Source of the DNA: CAWIJJ01 sp963836405
Lineage (GTDB): Bacteria; Acidobacteriota; Terriglobia; Bryobacterales; Bryobacteraceae
Assembly: GCA_963836405.1 (NCBI GenBank)
Contig: CAWIJL010000007.1
Span: 620,001-684,000 of the forward strand
Reading direction: 5' to 3'
DNA length: 64,000 nt
Part shown: piece after piece, positions 43,294 to 51,073 of the stretch
Layout: each line of letters begins with the position of its first letter
Position numbering within the stretch: position 1 is the stretch's first letter
Position numbers and translations under genes: made by a program
The notes under the pieces: model-generated
The model's input: the letters and a program-made list of their open reading frames with translations, nothing else
The model's database searches: none
Told to the model about the DNA's origin: nothing

Positions 43294-43836
43294 TTAGACG
43301 CGCGACCAGCCCATCCGTTGCAACAGAGACGTGATGTGGGCCAGGTGGTGGCGTCCGTGCCAGGCGTACAGTGCCAGGTTCACCTCCAGGCTCATCGGCC
43401 CCCGTTCCGGATGCGTGAAAGTCCGCGTAAACTGTTGAGGAGAAAGGCTTCGAAGCAGGAGCACCCAGCGCGCGTGGAGCCGCTCCAGCAGGTCCAGCGA
43501 GAGCGCCGCATCGGCCGTCCGGGCGTCGTCGAGTTCCGCCCAGCGGGCCTCCTCGTACGGTTTGATGGTCGGATTGTCCTCGGTCAGCGCCAGCCGGAAC
43601 CGCACGTAGCTGTTGATGTGGCTGTCGGCAACGTGATGGATCGCCTGCCTGACCGTCCACCCCTCAGGCCGGTACGGCGTATCGAGCTGCTCGCCGGAAA
43701 GCCCGCGCACCGCCTCGCGAAACTTCGCCGGCGCCTCCGCAATCTGACCGATCCACTCCTCCCGCATCTCCGCCGTCACATCCCCGGGCCGTTCAAACCG
43801 CCCAATCGGATATCGCATAAACAGGTCAGACGTCAT
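43294..43836 (-). CDS. DinB/YfiT-like putative metal-dependent hydrolase/transferase
   Basis: 180 residues with the YfiT (bacillithiol transferase-like) pattern: YPIGRFERPGDVTAEMREEWIGQIAEAPAKFREAV, then TPYRPEGWTVRQAIHHVADSHINSYVRFRLAL with a metal-ligand His, and NLALYAWHGRHHLAHITSLLQRMGW with the second His pair. DinB four-helix proteins bind one metal and transfer thiol groups or act on small molecules. ATG at 43836 is chosen because homology starts there. Confidence 0.88.
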   Translation of the reverse strand: MTSDLFMRYPIGRFERPGDVTAEMREEWIGQIAEAPAKFREAVRGLSGEQLDTPYRPEGWTVRQAIHHVADSHINSYVRFRLALTEDNPTIKPYEEARWAELDDARTADAALSLDLLERLHARWVLLLRSLSPQQFTRTFTHPERGPMSLEVNLALYAWHGRHHLAHITSLLQRMGWSRV

Positions 43837-43846
43837 TGAATCGCCG

Positions 43847-44317
43847 TCAGGTCCGGAATCTCCGGCGTGCGAGGAAGACCGCGACCAGTGGAAATGCGCC
43901 GATCCACGTCCCCGGCTCGGGAACGATCTGGACCTGGACGGCGAACGGCGCACTGCTCACAACGTCGAAGGAGCCCGGGCTGTCCCCGCCGAGAATCGAA
44001 AAGACGCCGGGGTATAGCCCCACCGGGGTTCCCGGTCCGGGCAGGACGTCAAATAGTGGTCCCGCGAACGACTCGGCCGGGTCCAAGGAAAGCGGGGCGC
44101 CCAACAGGAACGCCGTGTCGTCGAATGGCAGGGCCGAAGTCACGTTGTCGCCGTTGATATAGACAGTGGTCGCCCCGGCGTTGGTTACCGTGCCCACGAA
44201 GGTCACGGGAACACCGGCCTGGGTGTACAGGAGCGACGACGCGAAAGTGAAGTCCAGCGAGGCCGCGTTTGCAACCGCGGCGGTAAGTACGAGTAGAATC
44301 ACAAGAAGTCGAGACAT
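43847..44317 (-). CDS. PEP-CTERM surface protein
   Basis: 156 residues: signal peptide (LLVILLVLTAAVANA), a beta-rich, Gly/Pro-rich body (FVGTVTNAGATTVYINGDNV) and a C-terminal PEP-CTERM sorting signal made of VPEPGTW, a hydrophobic helix (IGAFPLVAVFLA) and RRRFRT. It is expected to be cut and anchored by an exosortase, which is not in the window. ATG at 44317 is preferred over an upstream in-frame ATG. A large Asp-box secreted protein gene lies upstream. Confidence 0.85.
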   Translation of the reverse strand: MSRLLVILLVLTAAVANAASLDFTFASSLLYTQAGVPVTFVGTVTNAGATTVYINGDNVTSALPFDDTAFLLGAPLSLDPAESFAGPLFDVLPGPGTPVGLYPGVFSILGGDSPGSFDVVSSAPFAVQVQIVPEPGTWIGAFPLVAVFLARRRFRT

Positions 44318-44333
44318 TGGCTGCTCCTTTCGT

Positions 44334-47243
44334 TTACGGAATGGTGACGCGCAAACTGCCACCGAACGTGCCGGTGTCGTACGTGCCGGAGATCCTCAGC
44401 ACCGATGCGGAGCCGGCGGCGCCGGCGCTCGCAGGAAAGCGTACCACCGCCGAGGCGGAAGCGCCAGGCGCGATCGAACCCAGCGAGGGAAGCGGACTGG
44501 TGGTCGCCACGGTCGTGCCGAGCACGGCCGACGTCAGCTTCACGTTCGGAGCGGTTGCTGTTCCGCCGTTCGTGACGACGATGGTGGAAACGATGTTGCC
44601 GGACGCATCGCGCGAGAGAGTTTGGGTCCAGGTGAGATTCACGGTGGGTGGCGGAACCGCCCGAAGACTTCGGACAACGAAATTATCGACCGCGACTCCG
44701 CACGTGTGGCCGGGCCGCAGATCGGCGCAGGTCGCGATCGAATCCTGCGTAAACTCGAACCGGAACTGAACCCTCGTGCCGCCCATGCCCGGCAGCTTCA
44801 TGCGAACGTGCTGCATTCCGCCCGAATCGCCCGCCCAAACGGACATATCCGAAAAGTAGTCGGGGTGGGGGTTGCGCGGAAGATGCCGCGGGTAATGTTT
44901 GATGGGCCCCGTGGTAAATTCCTCTTCAAAAGCCTCGGCCAGCACGCTGCGAACCGTATGTCCCGGAGTAAGGTCCGTCACTCGCAGGAAGAAACCATCG
45001 TACGCCAGAATGCGCAGGTTTGGGTCGTTTTCGGTGTCGTAGCAGACGTCGAATTCGACTTCCACGGACTGCGAATCGGAGGGAATCGTAATGGTGGGCG
45101 AAAACAGGCGTTCCCACCGGGTGGGGTCCGCCGCGTCGTCGGCATTCGGGTGGAAGGCCTTATTCGAGCCGCCGCAGAACGTGCTCGAAGTGCGCCACGG
45201 AACAATGTTCTCCCCCGCGCCGTGGGCGGCAACCCAACCGGCAGGCAGCGCGCCCGGCGCCACTCCGTCGAAATTTTCGGAAAGCAGCGTGGTTCGCAGA
45301 ACCGTTCCGGAAGGCACGGTATAGAGTAGCTTCGTCAAGCCGGCGCTCGATCCGACCGCGAGTTGCAGTTCTATCGGCGTTCCCGGAACGAAGGCGGACG
45401 AGAGAGTCAGGATGTAATCGGAGGTGTTCTGCCCGCTGGCCCCGGGGTTCAGGTTGCCGTAGCCGGACGAACCCTGGGTGACCGTGACCCCGGGGGTCGT
45501 CGAAGAGAGTACGCCCGTTATCGCCGACACGATGGACGCATGCAATGGATTGCTATCGGCGTTTACCAGCGTGATTTTAAAATGAGCGGTGTCGCCGGGA
45601 TCGAGGTTGCCGTCGGCCCCCGTCTCGGTAAAAGTGACTGCGCCCAAGCGCAACGGCAGCGACAACGCTGTTTGAGAGACTCTCTTCGAATACACGTCAG
45701 GCGTGATGAATTCCGTGGATGGCTGGCCATCGGTGAACCTCTGCGGGCTCGTCGCCGCAAAAGCAGCCCAGAAGATCCCGGATTGCGCGACCGATTGATT
45801 GTAGTCGCCCAAATTCGGCTCCGAGGTGCTGTTCCCCCAGCCCGCTTTGAACGGCCTGTCCGACAGCGGCGATGGCCGGCTCCAGCTGGCGCCGCCATCG
45901 TCCGAAGTAAGGTACGTGACTTCCGTCTCGTCGCCGCTCGTTGCAACGCCCTGGTCATAGTAGAACACCCAAAGCCGCCCCGTCGTTTTGTCGACAGTAA
46001 CGAAAGGAAACCACTGCGCGCGGTCGGCGCCCGGCCTGCTGTTGAGCGCGATCGCCGCACTGAACGTGACGCCCCCATCCGTGCTTCGCCGGAAGTAGAC
46101 ATCCGCCCCGTCGAGCGTGTTGTTGTTGGAATACACCATGTACACATAGCCCGAGAAGGGGCTCGTTGATTTGTCGACCGCAATCGAAGGATTTTCGTTG
46201 ACCCGGTCATTTCCCAGCACCTCATCCATTCCAATGAAGGTGGGGGCCGCATCGAAGGGCGCCGACCACGTGAGTCCGTTGTCGGTCGATCGGGCGAAGC
46301 CGATCCGCCTCGTGTAATAGCCTGTGAATCGACTCCAGGAGACATAGACGTTTGGGCTGCCATTTCCCGCGAAACGCACCGAGGTCCCCTGGCCGTCGGT
46401 CGGACTGGCAGCGATCACCCGGCGCGGCGCGAAGGTGGGAGCCGAATCCAATATGTTATCGGTGAAGGTTGCCGAGATTTCGACTCCACCGGCAGCAAAC
46501 CGCGTGAAGTTACTCCACGCGAACATGACGCGGCCGGTATCCGGATCCACGTCCACCACTTCCTTGTCCGCGGCATCCAAAGCATCCGAGTTCACGTCCA
46601 CTTGCCCGTTTGGGTTTGTGGCCGGACCGACTTCGATCGGCCCTGTCCACGTGTGTCCACAATCCGTCGAACGATGCACTCCTAGCGTCTGCGCCAGCCC
46701 GCCTCCGGCGACCTTAACGATTAACGACGTGTAGATAAAATTGCATGCGCCGAGGTATTTTACGTCGGGGTCGCCGAAAATCCACGGAAACAGCGCTCCG
46801 CCGAGCGACTGGTTCCCCGGTGAAGGAAGTTGGCCTCCATCGTGGAACGTGACGCCGCCGTCATCGGAGTACATGAACCCTGACACCGAGAGCGGGTTCC
46901 GCGCAAAGCCCCGAAAATCATTGAAGCCAATCACGACATGTTGGCCTGTGCTGTCAACCGCAATCGAGGTCTCGGCCTGTGTCCCGGCGAGCCCGGCGGT
47001 AAGGCCGGTGGGCTGGCATGCCTGGTTTCCGTCGGCGCAGTTTAGCGACAGGCTCCCTTCTTCCTCACCGCCGCCGCCAGCGAAGCCGAAAACCCGGACG
47101 GATCGCAATGCTTTCGCTTTAGCGCGTGCCAACTCGCCCATGCCGGACATCGTGCCTTGAGTGGTGGATACCGGAGTGGCGGCGGGTAAAAGATGAATAC
47201 CGCCGAGCACAGCCAGGAGTAGTGCAATAACCAACCTCGTCAT
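44334..47243 (-). CDS. Secreted Asp-box (BNR/sialidase-like propeller) protein with C-terminal beta domains
   Basis: 969 residues. After a signal peptide (LVIALLLAVLGGIHLLPAA), residues of about 70-500 form a beta-propeller with repeated Asp-boxes: SDDGGVTF, STDCGHTW, STDNGLTW, STDGGVTF and SDDGGASW. Sialidase-type catalytic residues (Arg triad, Tyr/Glu) could not be identified, so a non-enzymatic or different glycan-binding role is possible. The C-terminal 400 residues are Ig-like/CARDB-like and a jelly-roll-like segment, ending with repeats rich in Thr and Ala. Followed 16 bases later by the PEP-CTERM gene on the same strand. Confidence 0.8.
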   Translation of the reverse strand: MTRLVIALLLAVLGGIHLLPAATPVSTTQGTMSGMGELARAKAKALRSVRVFGFAGGGGEEEGSLSLNCADGNQACQPTGLTAGLAGTQAETSIAVDSTGQHVVIGFNDFRGFARNPLSVSGFMYSDDGGVTFHDGGQLPSPGNQSLGGALFPWIFGDPDVKYLGACNFIYTSLIVKVAGGGLAQTLGVHRSTDCGHTWTGPIEVGPATNPNGQVDVNSDALDAADKEVVDVDPDTGRVMFAWSNFTRFAAGGVEISATFTDNILDSAPTFAPRRVIAASPTDGQGTSVRFAGNGSPNVYVSWSRFTGYYTRRIGFARSTDNGLTWSAPFDAAPTFIGMDEVLGNDRVNENPSIAVDKSTSPFSGYVYMVYSNNNTLDGADVYFRRSTDGGVTFSAAIALNSRPGADRAQWFPFVTVDKTTGRLWVFYYDQGVATSGDETEVTYLTSDDGGASWSRPSPLSDRPFKAGWGNSTSEPNLGDYNQSVAQSGIFWAAFAATSPQRFTDGQPSTEFITPDVYSKRVSQTALSLPLRLGAVTFTETGADGNLDPGDTAHFKITLVNADSNPLHASIVSAITGVLSSTTPGVTVTQGSSGYGNLNPGASGQNTSDYILTLSSAFVPGTPIELQLAVGSSAGLTKLLYTVPSGTVLRTTLLSENFDGVAPGALPAGWVAAHGAGENIVPWRTSSTFCGGSNKAFHPNADDAADPTRWERLFSPTITIPSDSQSVEVEFDVCYDTENDPNLRILAYDGFFLRVTDLTPGHTVRSVLAEAFEEEFTTGPIKHYPRHLPRNPHPDYFSDMSVWAGDSGGMQHVRMKLPGMGGTRVQFRFEFTQDSIATCADLRPGHTCGVAVDNFVVRSLRAVPPPTVNLTWTQTLSRDASGNIVSTIVVTNGGTATAPNVKLTSAVLGTTVATTSPLPSLGSIAPGASASAVVRFPASAGAAGSASVLRISGTYDTGTFGGSLRVTIP

Positions 47244-47406
47244 GGATTCCTCCGAGGGGGCGATTCTATCAGACAACTAACAAGTATGTTAGGAAGTCAT
47301 GGACATCCCCCGCCCTAAAATAGGACGATTTGGTACCTCTGCGAAAATTGAAAGAATCCGCGTCCCCCAGTTTGCGTCCGGCCGCTTTTTGCAACAGGAT
47401 GGAGGT

Positions 47407-48174
47407 ATGAGGTGGTGCTGCATCGCCGGACTGGCACTGGCAGGGACGCTCGCGGCGGCGGAACTCAAGCCGCAGACCAACCAGGCCTTCGAACGATACA
47501 TCGCGGAAACCGAGCGCCGCCTCGACAACCGCAAGAACTTCCTGTGGACCGACGATTCTCCGGATCGCGCCCGCCGCGCCCGGCAAGGCGAAATCGTGGT
47601 CGAACCCGCCAATGGCAAAGCCGTTCACGACGTCCCAAACGGGCTCATCCACGATTGGACCGGCGCCATCTTCATCCCCGGCGCCACCCTCCGCGACACC
47701 CTTGCCTTCGTCCAGGACTACAACCGCCACAAGGATTTCTACAAGCCCGAAGTCATCGAGTCCAGGCTGGTATCCCGCGAGGGCAACGACTTCCATATCT
47801 TCCTCCGCCTGCTCAAGAAAGAAGTCATCACCGTAGTCCTCGATACCGAGCACGATGTCCGCTACTTCCCCATTGACGCCACGCACGCGCGTAGCGTGTC
47901 CCGCACCACGCGCATTTCCGAGGTGGAAAAGGCCGGCAAGCCCGACGAAAAAGTGCTGCCTGCGGGCACTGGCAACGGCTTCCTGTGGCGCCTCAATTCC
48001 TATTGGCGTTTTGAAGAGCGCGATGGCGGCACGTGGGTCGAATGCGAGGCGGTTTCGCTCACCCGCGACATCCCCTTCGGCCTCAACTGGATCATCCAGC
48101 CTATCATCCGCAATCTGCCGAAGGACAGCCTGCAAAATACCCTGCGCGCCACCCGCGCCGGGCTTGCGAAGTAG
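47407..48174 (+). CDS. Exported START/SRPBCC-like hypothetical protein
   Basis: 255 residues with a short signal peptide (CCIAGLALAGTLAAAE). The body has alternating strands and helices of the START/polyketide-cyclase type: VHDVPNGLIHDWTGAIFIPGATLRDTLAFVQDYNRHKDFYKPEVIES, FHIFLRLLKKEVITVVLDTEHDV, and WRLNSYWRFEERDGGTWVECEAVSLTRDIPFGLNWIIQPIIRNLP, the last being typical of SRPBCC lipid-binding proteins. ATG at 47407 follows GGATGGAGGT. Predicted to bind a hydrophobic ligand in the periplasm; function unknown. Confidence 0.65.
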   Translation: MRWCCIAGLALAGTLAAAELKPQTNQAFERYIAETERRLDNRKNFLWTDDSPDRARRARQGEIVVEPANGKAVHDVPNGLIHDWTGAIFIPGATLRDTLAFVQDYNRHKDFYKPEVIESRLVSREGNDFHIFLRLLKKEVITVVLDTEHDVRYFPIDATHARSVSRTTRISEVEKAGKPDEKVLPAGTGNGFLWRLNSYWRFEERDGGTWVECEAVSLTRDIPFGLNWIIQPIIRNLPKDSLQNTLRATRAGLAK

Positions 48175-48342
48175 CTACTCCCCCGCTTCGTCCTGCTGCT
48201 TCACCAGTTCCCAGTGCCCCCGCCCGCACATGTTCCGGCATTCGGGGAACGCCTGTCCCTCGCGAAACTTTTCCGGCAGCTTGCACACGCTGCACCAGTA
48301 AATACCGCTTGTGGGCACCGTTGCCCCCGGTCGATAGGTCAT
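48175..48342 (-). CDS. Small zinc-ribbon-like protein (55 aa)
   Basis: A 55-residue protein with two cysteine pairs, CSVC (17-20) and CRNMC (35-39), spaced as in a zinc ribbon. The surrounding residues are RPGATVPTSGIYWC and CGRGHWELV. The start ATG at 48342 overlaps the gph stop in ATGA and is preceded by AAGGAG, so it is translated with the phosphatase. Too small for firm family naming. It ends in a Glu-rich tail, one base from the end of the convergent START-like gene. Confidence 0.7.
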   Translation of the reverse strand: MTYRPGATVPTSGIYWCSVCKLPEKFREGQAFPECRNMCGRGHWELVKQQDEAGE

Positions 48343-48995
48343 TTCCAGTCTCCTTCGAGCAGCCGGTCCGCCAGCTCCTCCATCCGGTCCACCAGCAGGT
48401 CCGGCGCCGGGTCCGCCAGCGTCTCCGGCTGGAACCCGTACGTCACGCCGCAGCAGCGGATGCCCGCATTCCGCGCCGTAAGCACGTCCACCGAGCTGTC
48501 CCCCACCATCAGCGTCGCCGAAGCGTCCACCCCGGCTTCCCGCATTAACGCTTCCACGCCCATCGCATGCGGTTTCTTCTGCTCGAAACTGTTGCCGCCA
48601 TAGACGGCGAAAAAATACTGCGCAACGCCGAGTCCTTCCACGATATGCCGGCTCATCCGCACCGGCTTGTTGGTGAGCACCGCCATGCGCTTCCCGCCGG
48701 CGGCCAGGCGCTCCAGCGATTCCGTAACGCCCGGATACAGCACCGTGTGGTCCAGGTCGTGCTCCCGGTAGTATTCGAGGAAGAACTCGAGCGCCTCGTC
48801 CACTTCGGCCTTGGTCGCCGAATCCCCCATGGCGCGGCGCACCAGCACCGGCGCACCGTTGCCGACGTACGAATACACGCGCTCGTTCGTCAGCGGGTCC
48901 ATCCCCATGTGGCTGCGCGTTGCGTTCACCGCCTGGGCCAGGTCCAGCCTGGAATCGATCAGCGTGCCGTCGAGATCGAAGATCAGCAGATCCAT
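48339..48995 (-). CDS. gph: HAD-superfamily phosphatase, phosphoglycolate phosphatase-like
   Basis: 218 residues. HAD motifs: LLIFDLDGTLIDS (nucleophile Asp7), LTNKPVRM (motif II), and KKPHAMGVEALMREAG followed by VGDSSVDVLTARNAGI (motifs III/IV). The cap domain (residues of about 20-85) fits Gph/PGP enzymes that dephosphorylate 2-phosphoglycolate, though other small phosphates are possible. Lies between a Fis-like gene and the zinc-ribbon gene in the purC operon. Confidence 0.85.
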   Translation of the reverse strand: MDLLIFDLDGTLIDSRLDLAQAVNATRSHMGMDPLTNERVYSYVGNGAPVLVRRAMGDSATKAEVDEALEFFLEYYREHDLDHTVLYPGVTESLERLAAGGKRMAVLTNKPVRMSRHIVEGLGVAQYFFAVYGGNSFEQKKPHAMGVEALMREAGVDASATLMVGDSSVDVLTARNAGIRCCGVTYGFQPETLADPAPDLLVDRMEELADRLLEGDWK

Positions 48996-48998
48996 GCG

Positions 48999-49277
48999 TT
49001 ACGCGGCGCCCGTCTTGCGATTCTTCAGCGGCTTGCCCGCACGGGCCGCCGGCTTGCGCCGCGCCCGCCCGCGCCCCGGGCCCATCTCATACGCCGTCAG
49101 TTTTCTTTGCAATGTGTTGCGATGAATCCCGAGCTGTTTGGCCGCGGCGCATTGATTGCCGCCGTTACGCTCCAATACCAGCCGGATCATCCCCCGTTCC
49201 AGAATCTCCGTGGCCTGCTCCAGATAAACCCCCGCCCCCACCAGGTGCTCCACAAGGCCATCAAATTTTTCTTTCAT
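48999..49277 (-). CDS. Small Fis-type helix-turn-helix protein
   Basis: 92 residues. The C-terminal half has a Fis/NtrC-type HTH: ERGMIRLVLERNGGNQCAAAKQLGIHRNTLQRKL near residues 27-60. A basic tail follows (GRGRARRKPAARAGKPLKNRK). No AAA+ or receiver domain, so it is a stand-alone nucleoid- or operator-binding protein. It overlaps the cvpA stop by 17 bases and precedes gph by three bases. Confidence 0.85.
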   Translation of the reverse strand: MKEKFDGLVEHLVGAGVYLEQATEILERGMIRLVLERNGGNQCAAAKQLGIHRNTLQRKLTAYEMGPGRGRARRKPAARAGKPLKNRKTGAA

Positions 49278-49848
49278 GAATTCGTTTTCCTTCTGGCAGC
49301 TTGCGAATACCGTCTTCGAGCGCGCGCCCCCACACGCCCTTCACCTGCGCATATGTCTTCTGAAATCCCGTCTTCAGCTCGTGCGGAGCCAGCGCCGTCA
49401 CCACCCTGGCCGCATCCACGACGTAAGGCGCTACGCGCGAGTTCAATACGGCCGACGGCGCCTTTTCGTCCGCCGAAAATGCCATCGCCGCCATCACCAG
49501 CGCCACCGCCACCACCAGGCCGCGCACCAGCCCGAACAGCCCGCCGAGCAGACGGTCCGGAATCGACAGGCCCGTAGCCTTCAAGAAACGGCCCGTCACT
49601 GCGCTCACGATGCCGCCCGCCACCATCACGCCGCCGAACACCAGCAGAAAGCCCGTGAAATTCGCGAGACCGCGCGAGCTCACGTACGGCAGCAGAAACG
49701 AACCCGCGGTGCCGTAAAACCAGAGCCCCAGCAACAGCCCGGCAAACACCGACACCAAGCCGATCACTTCCCGCGAAAAGCCCTTCCGGAAACTCACGAA
49801 CACCGACGTGCCGAGTATCAGGAGCAGCAGGACGTCGAACCAGTTCAT
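49261..49848 (-). CDS. CvpA family membrane protein
   Basis: 195 residues with about four membrane spans: LLLLILGTSVFVSFRKGFSREVIGLVSVFAGLLLGLWFY at the N-terminus, VFGGVMVAGGIVSAV, and DRLLGGLFGLVRGLVVAVALVMAAM. The motif KGFSREVIGL and the GGLFGLVRG segment are CvpA signatures. CvpA is known from colicin V production and purF-linked operons, and here too it sits after a purine gene (ATGA overlap with purC). Cellular role is not settled. Confidence 0.88.
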   Translation of the reverse strand: MNWFDVLLLLILGTSVFVSFRKGFSREVIGLVSVFAGLLLGLWFYGTAGSFLLPYVSSRGLANFTGFLLVFGGVMVAGGIVSAVTGRFLKATGLSIPDRLLGGLFGLVRGLVVAVALVMAAMAFSADEKAPSAVLNSRVAPYVVDAARVVTALAPHELKTGFQKTYAQVKGVWGRALEDGIRKLPEGKRIHERKI

Positions 49849-50744
49849 AGTTCGCGGCCCGTCAGGACATGGTATGCCTGGCGGTACTTCTCGCTCGTCC
49901 GCGCCGCGACCTCATCGGGCAGCGGCGGCGCCGGCGGTTGTTTCGCCCAGTGAATCTCTTCGAGGTAATCGCGCACGAACTGCTTGTCGTAGGAAAGCTG
50001 CGGGCCGCCCGGCTGGTAGCTGTCTGCCGGCCAGAATCGCGACGAATCGGGCGTCAGCACTTCGTCTCCCAGCACCAGATCTCCGTTCACGAACCCAAAT
50101 TCGAACTTGGTGTCCGCGATGATCACGCCCCGCGTCTCCGCGTACCTGGCGGCACGCCTATAAATTTCGAGCGTCAGGTCGCGAAGCCGGGCAGCCAACT
50201 CCTCGCCTATCAGCTCGGAGACACGCTCGAACGAGACATTCTCGTCGTGGCCCGACTGCGCCTTCGTGGCCGGCGTGAAAATCGGCTCCGGAAGTTTGTC
50301 GCTCTCGCGGAGCCCCGCCGGCAGCGGGATGCCGCACACGGTGCCCTGCTCGCGGTATTCTTTCCAGCCCGAGCCCGCCAGGTAGCCGCGCGCCACGCAC
50401 TCCACTTCGATCATCTCGGCGCGCTTCACCAGCATCGAGCGGCCCTCGAGCTGCTCGCGGTACGGCGCCAGCGCCGCCGGATAGGCATCCACATCCGCCG
50501 TCAGAAAATGCGTCGGCGTCAAATCGCGCACAAAATCGAACCAGAAGATAGAGAGTTGCGTGAGCACCCTCCCTTTGTCCGGAATGCCGGTGGGAAGGAT
50601 GTAATCGAAGGCCGAAATGCGATCCGTGGCGACAATCAACAACTTGCCGTCCACGCGATAAACATCGCGCACCTTTCCTCGACCGTGGCGTTCAATCCCC
50701 GCCAGGTCGGTTTCCTGAATCACTGGTCGTTTGGTGGAGTTCAC
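49845..50744 (-). CDS. purC: Phosphoribosylaminoimidazole-succinocarboxamide synthase
   Basis: 299 residues. SAICAR synthetase of purine synthesis, joining CAIR and aspartate with ATP. Signature segments: RGKVRDVYRVDGKLLIVATDRISAFDY, GVLTQLSIFWFDF-type block, ECVARGYLAGSGWKEYRE, ATKAQSGHDENVSFE, IADTKFEFGFVNGDLVLGDEVLTPDSSRFW and YDKQFVRDYLEE. It is the longer, yeast-like form. GTG start at 50744 behind GAGGAAAC. First gene of the operon purC-cvpA-fis-like-gph-zinc ribbon. Confidence 0.96.
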   Translation of the reverse strand: MNSTKRPVIQETDLAGIERHGRGKVRDVYRVDGKLLIVATDRISAFDYILPTGIPDKGRVLTQLSIFWFDFVRDLTPTHFLTADVDAYPAALAPYREQLEGRSMLVKRAEMIEVECVARGYLAGSGWKEYREQGTVCGIPLPAGLRESDKLPEPIFTPATKAQSGHDENVSFERVSELIGEELAARLRDLTLEIYRRAARYAETRGVIIADTKFEFGFVNGDLVLGDEVLTPDSSRFWPADSYQPGGPQLSYDKQFVRDYLEEIHWAKQPPAPPLPDEVAARTSEKYRQAYHVLTGREL

Positions 50745-50781
50745 GTTTCCTCGAGCGGTGCGATCGGGGGAGTCACTAAAA

Positions 50782-50809
50782 ATAATAACCCCTGTCGCGC
50801 GATTGTCAA
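50782..50809 (-). promoter_or_regulatory. Sigma-70 promoter of the purC operon
   Basis: On the minus strand TTGACA (50804-50809), a 16-base spacer and TATTAT (50782-50787), followed by an AT-rich tract. Transcription would start near 50775, about 30 bases before the GTG at 50744. Confidence 0.7.
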
Positions 50810-51073
50810 TGCTCCATCGCTCAACTCATGCAATCAAGTTACCGAATGCAGAATAATGCCTCACGGATGCGCACGTAGATGACGCCGATCGGCGGCGAAG
50901 AGATCAACGGCTCGTATTCGCTGCGAGGACCCGTACTTCCCTCACATTTTCACTGCCACTACATCTCGGCAGACGGTGCTGAGCGTAATAGGCCGTCCAC
51001 CACCGGCAAGTTGGAGGGCGCTCCTCCAAGAGCATTCCGAATAGTACGGTGTTACCATCTGCCCAGGAGTCCC
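50810..51073. other. Intergenic region between the purC promoter and the ADOP permease
   Basis: About 264 bases (330 including the purC promoter and leader). An open plus-strand frame runs through it into the permease from 50879, but it has no ribosome site and a composition unlike coding neighbours. The permease is therefore started at 51074, behind CCAGGAG. No hairpin or clear promoter on the plus strand was recognised. Confidence 0.5.
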
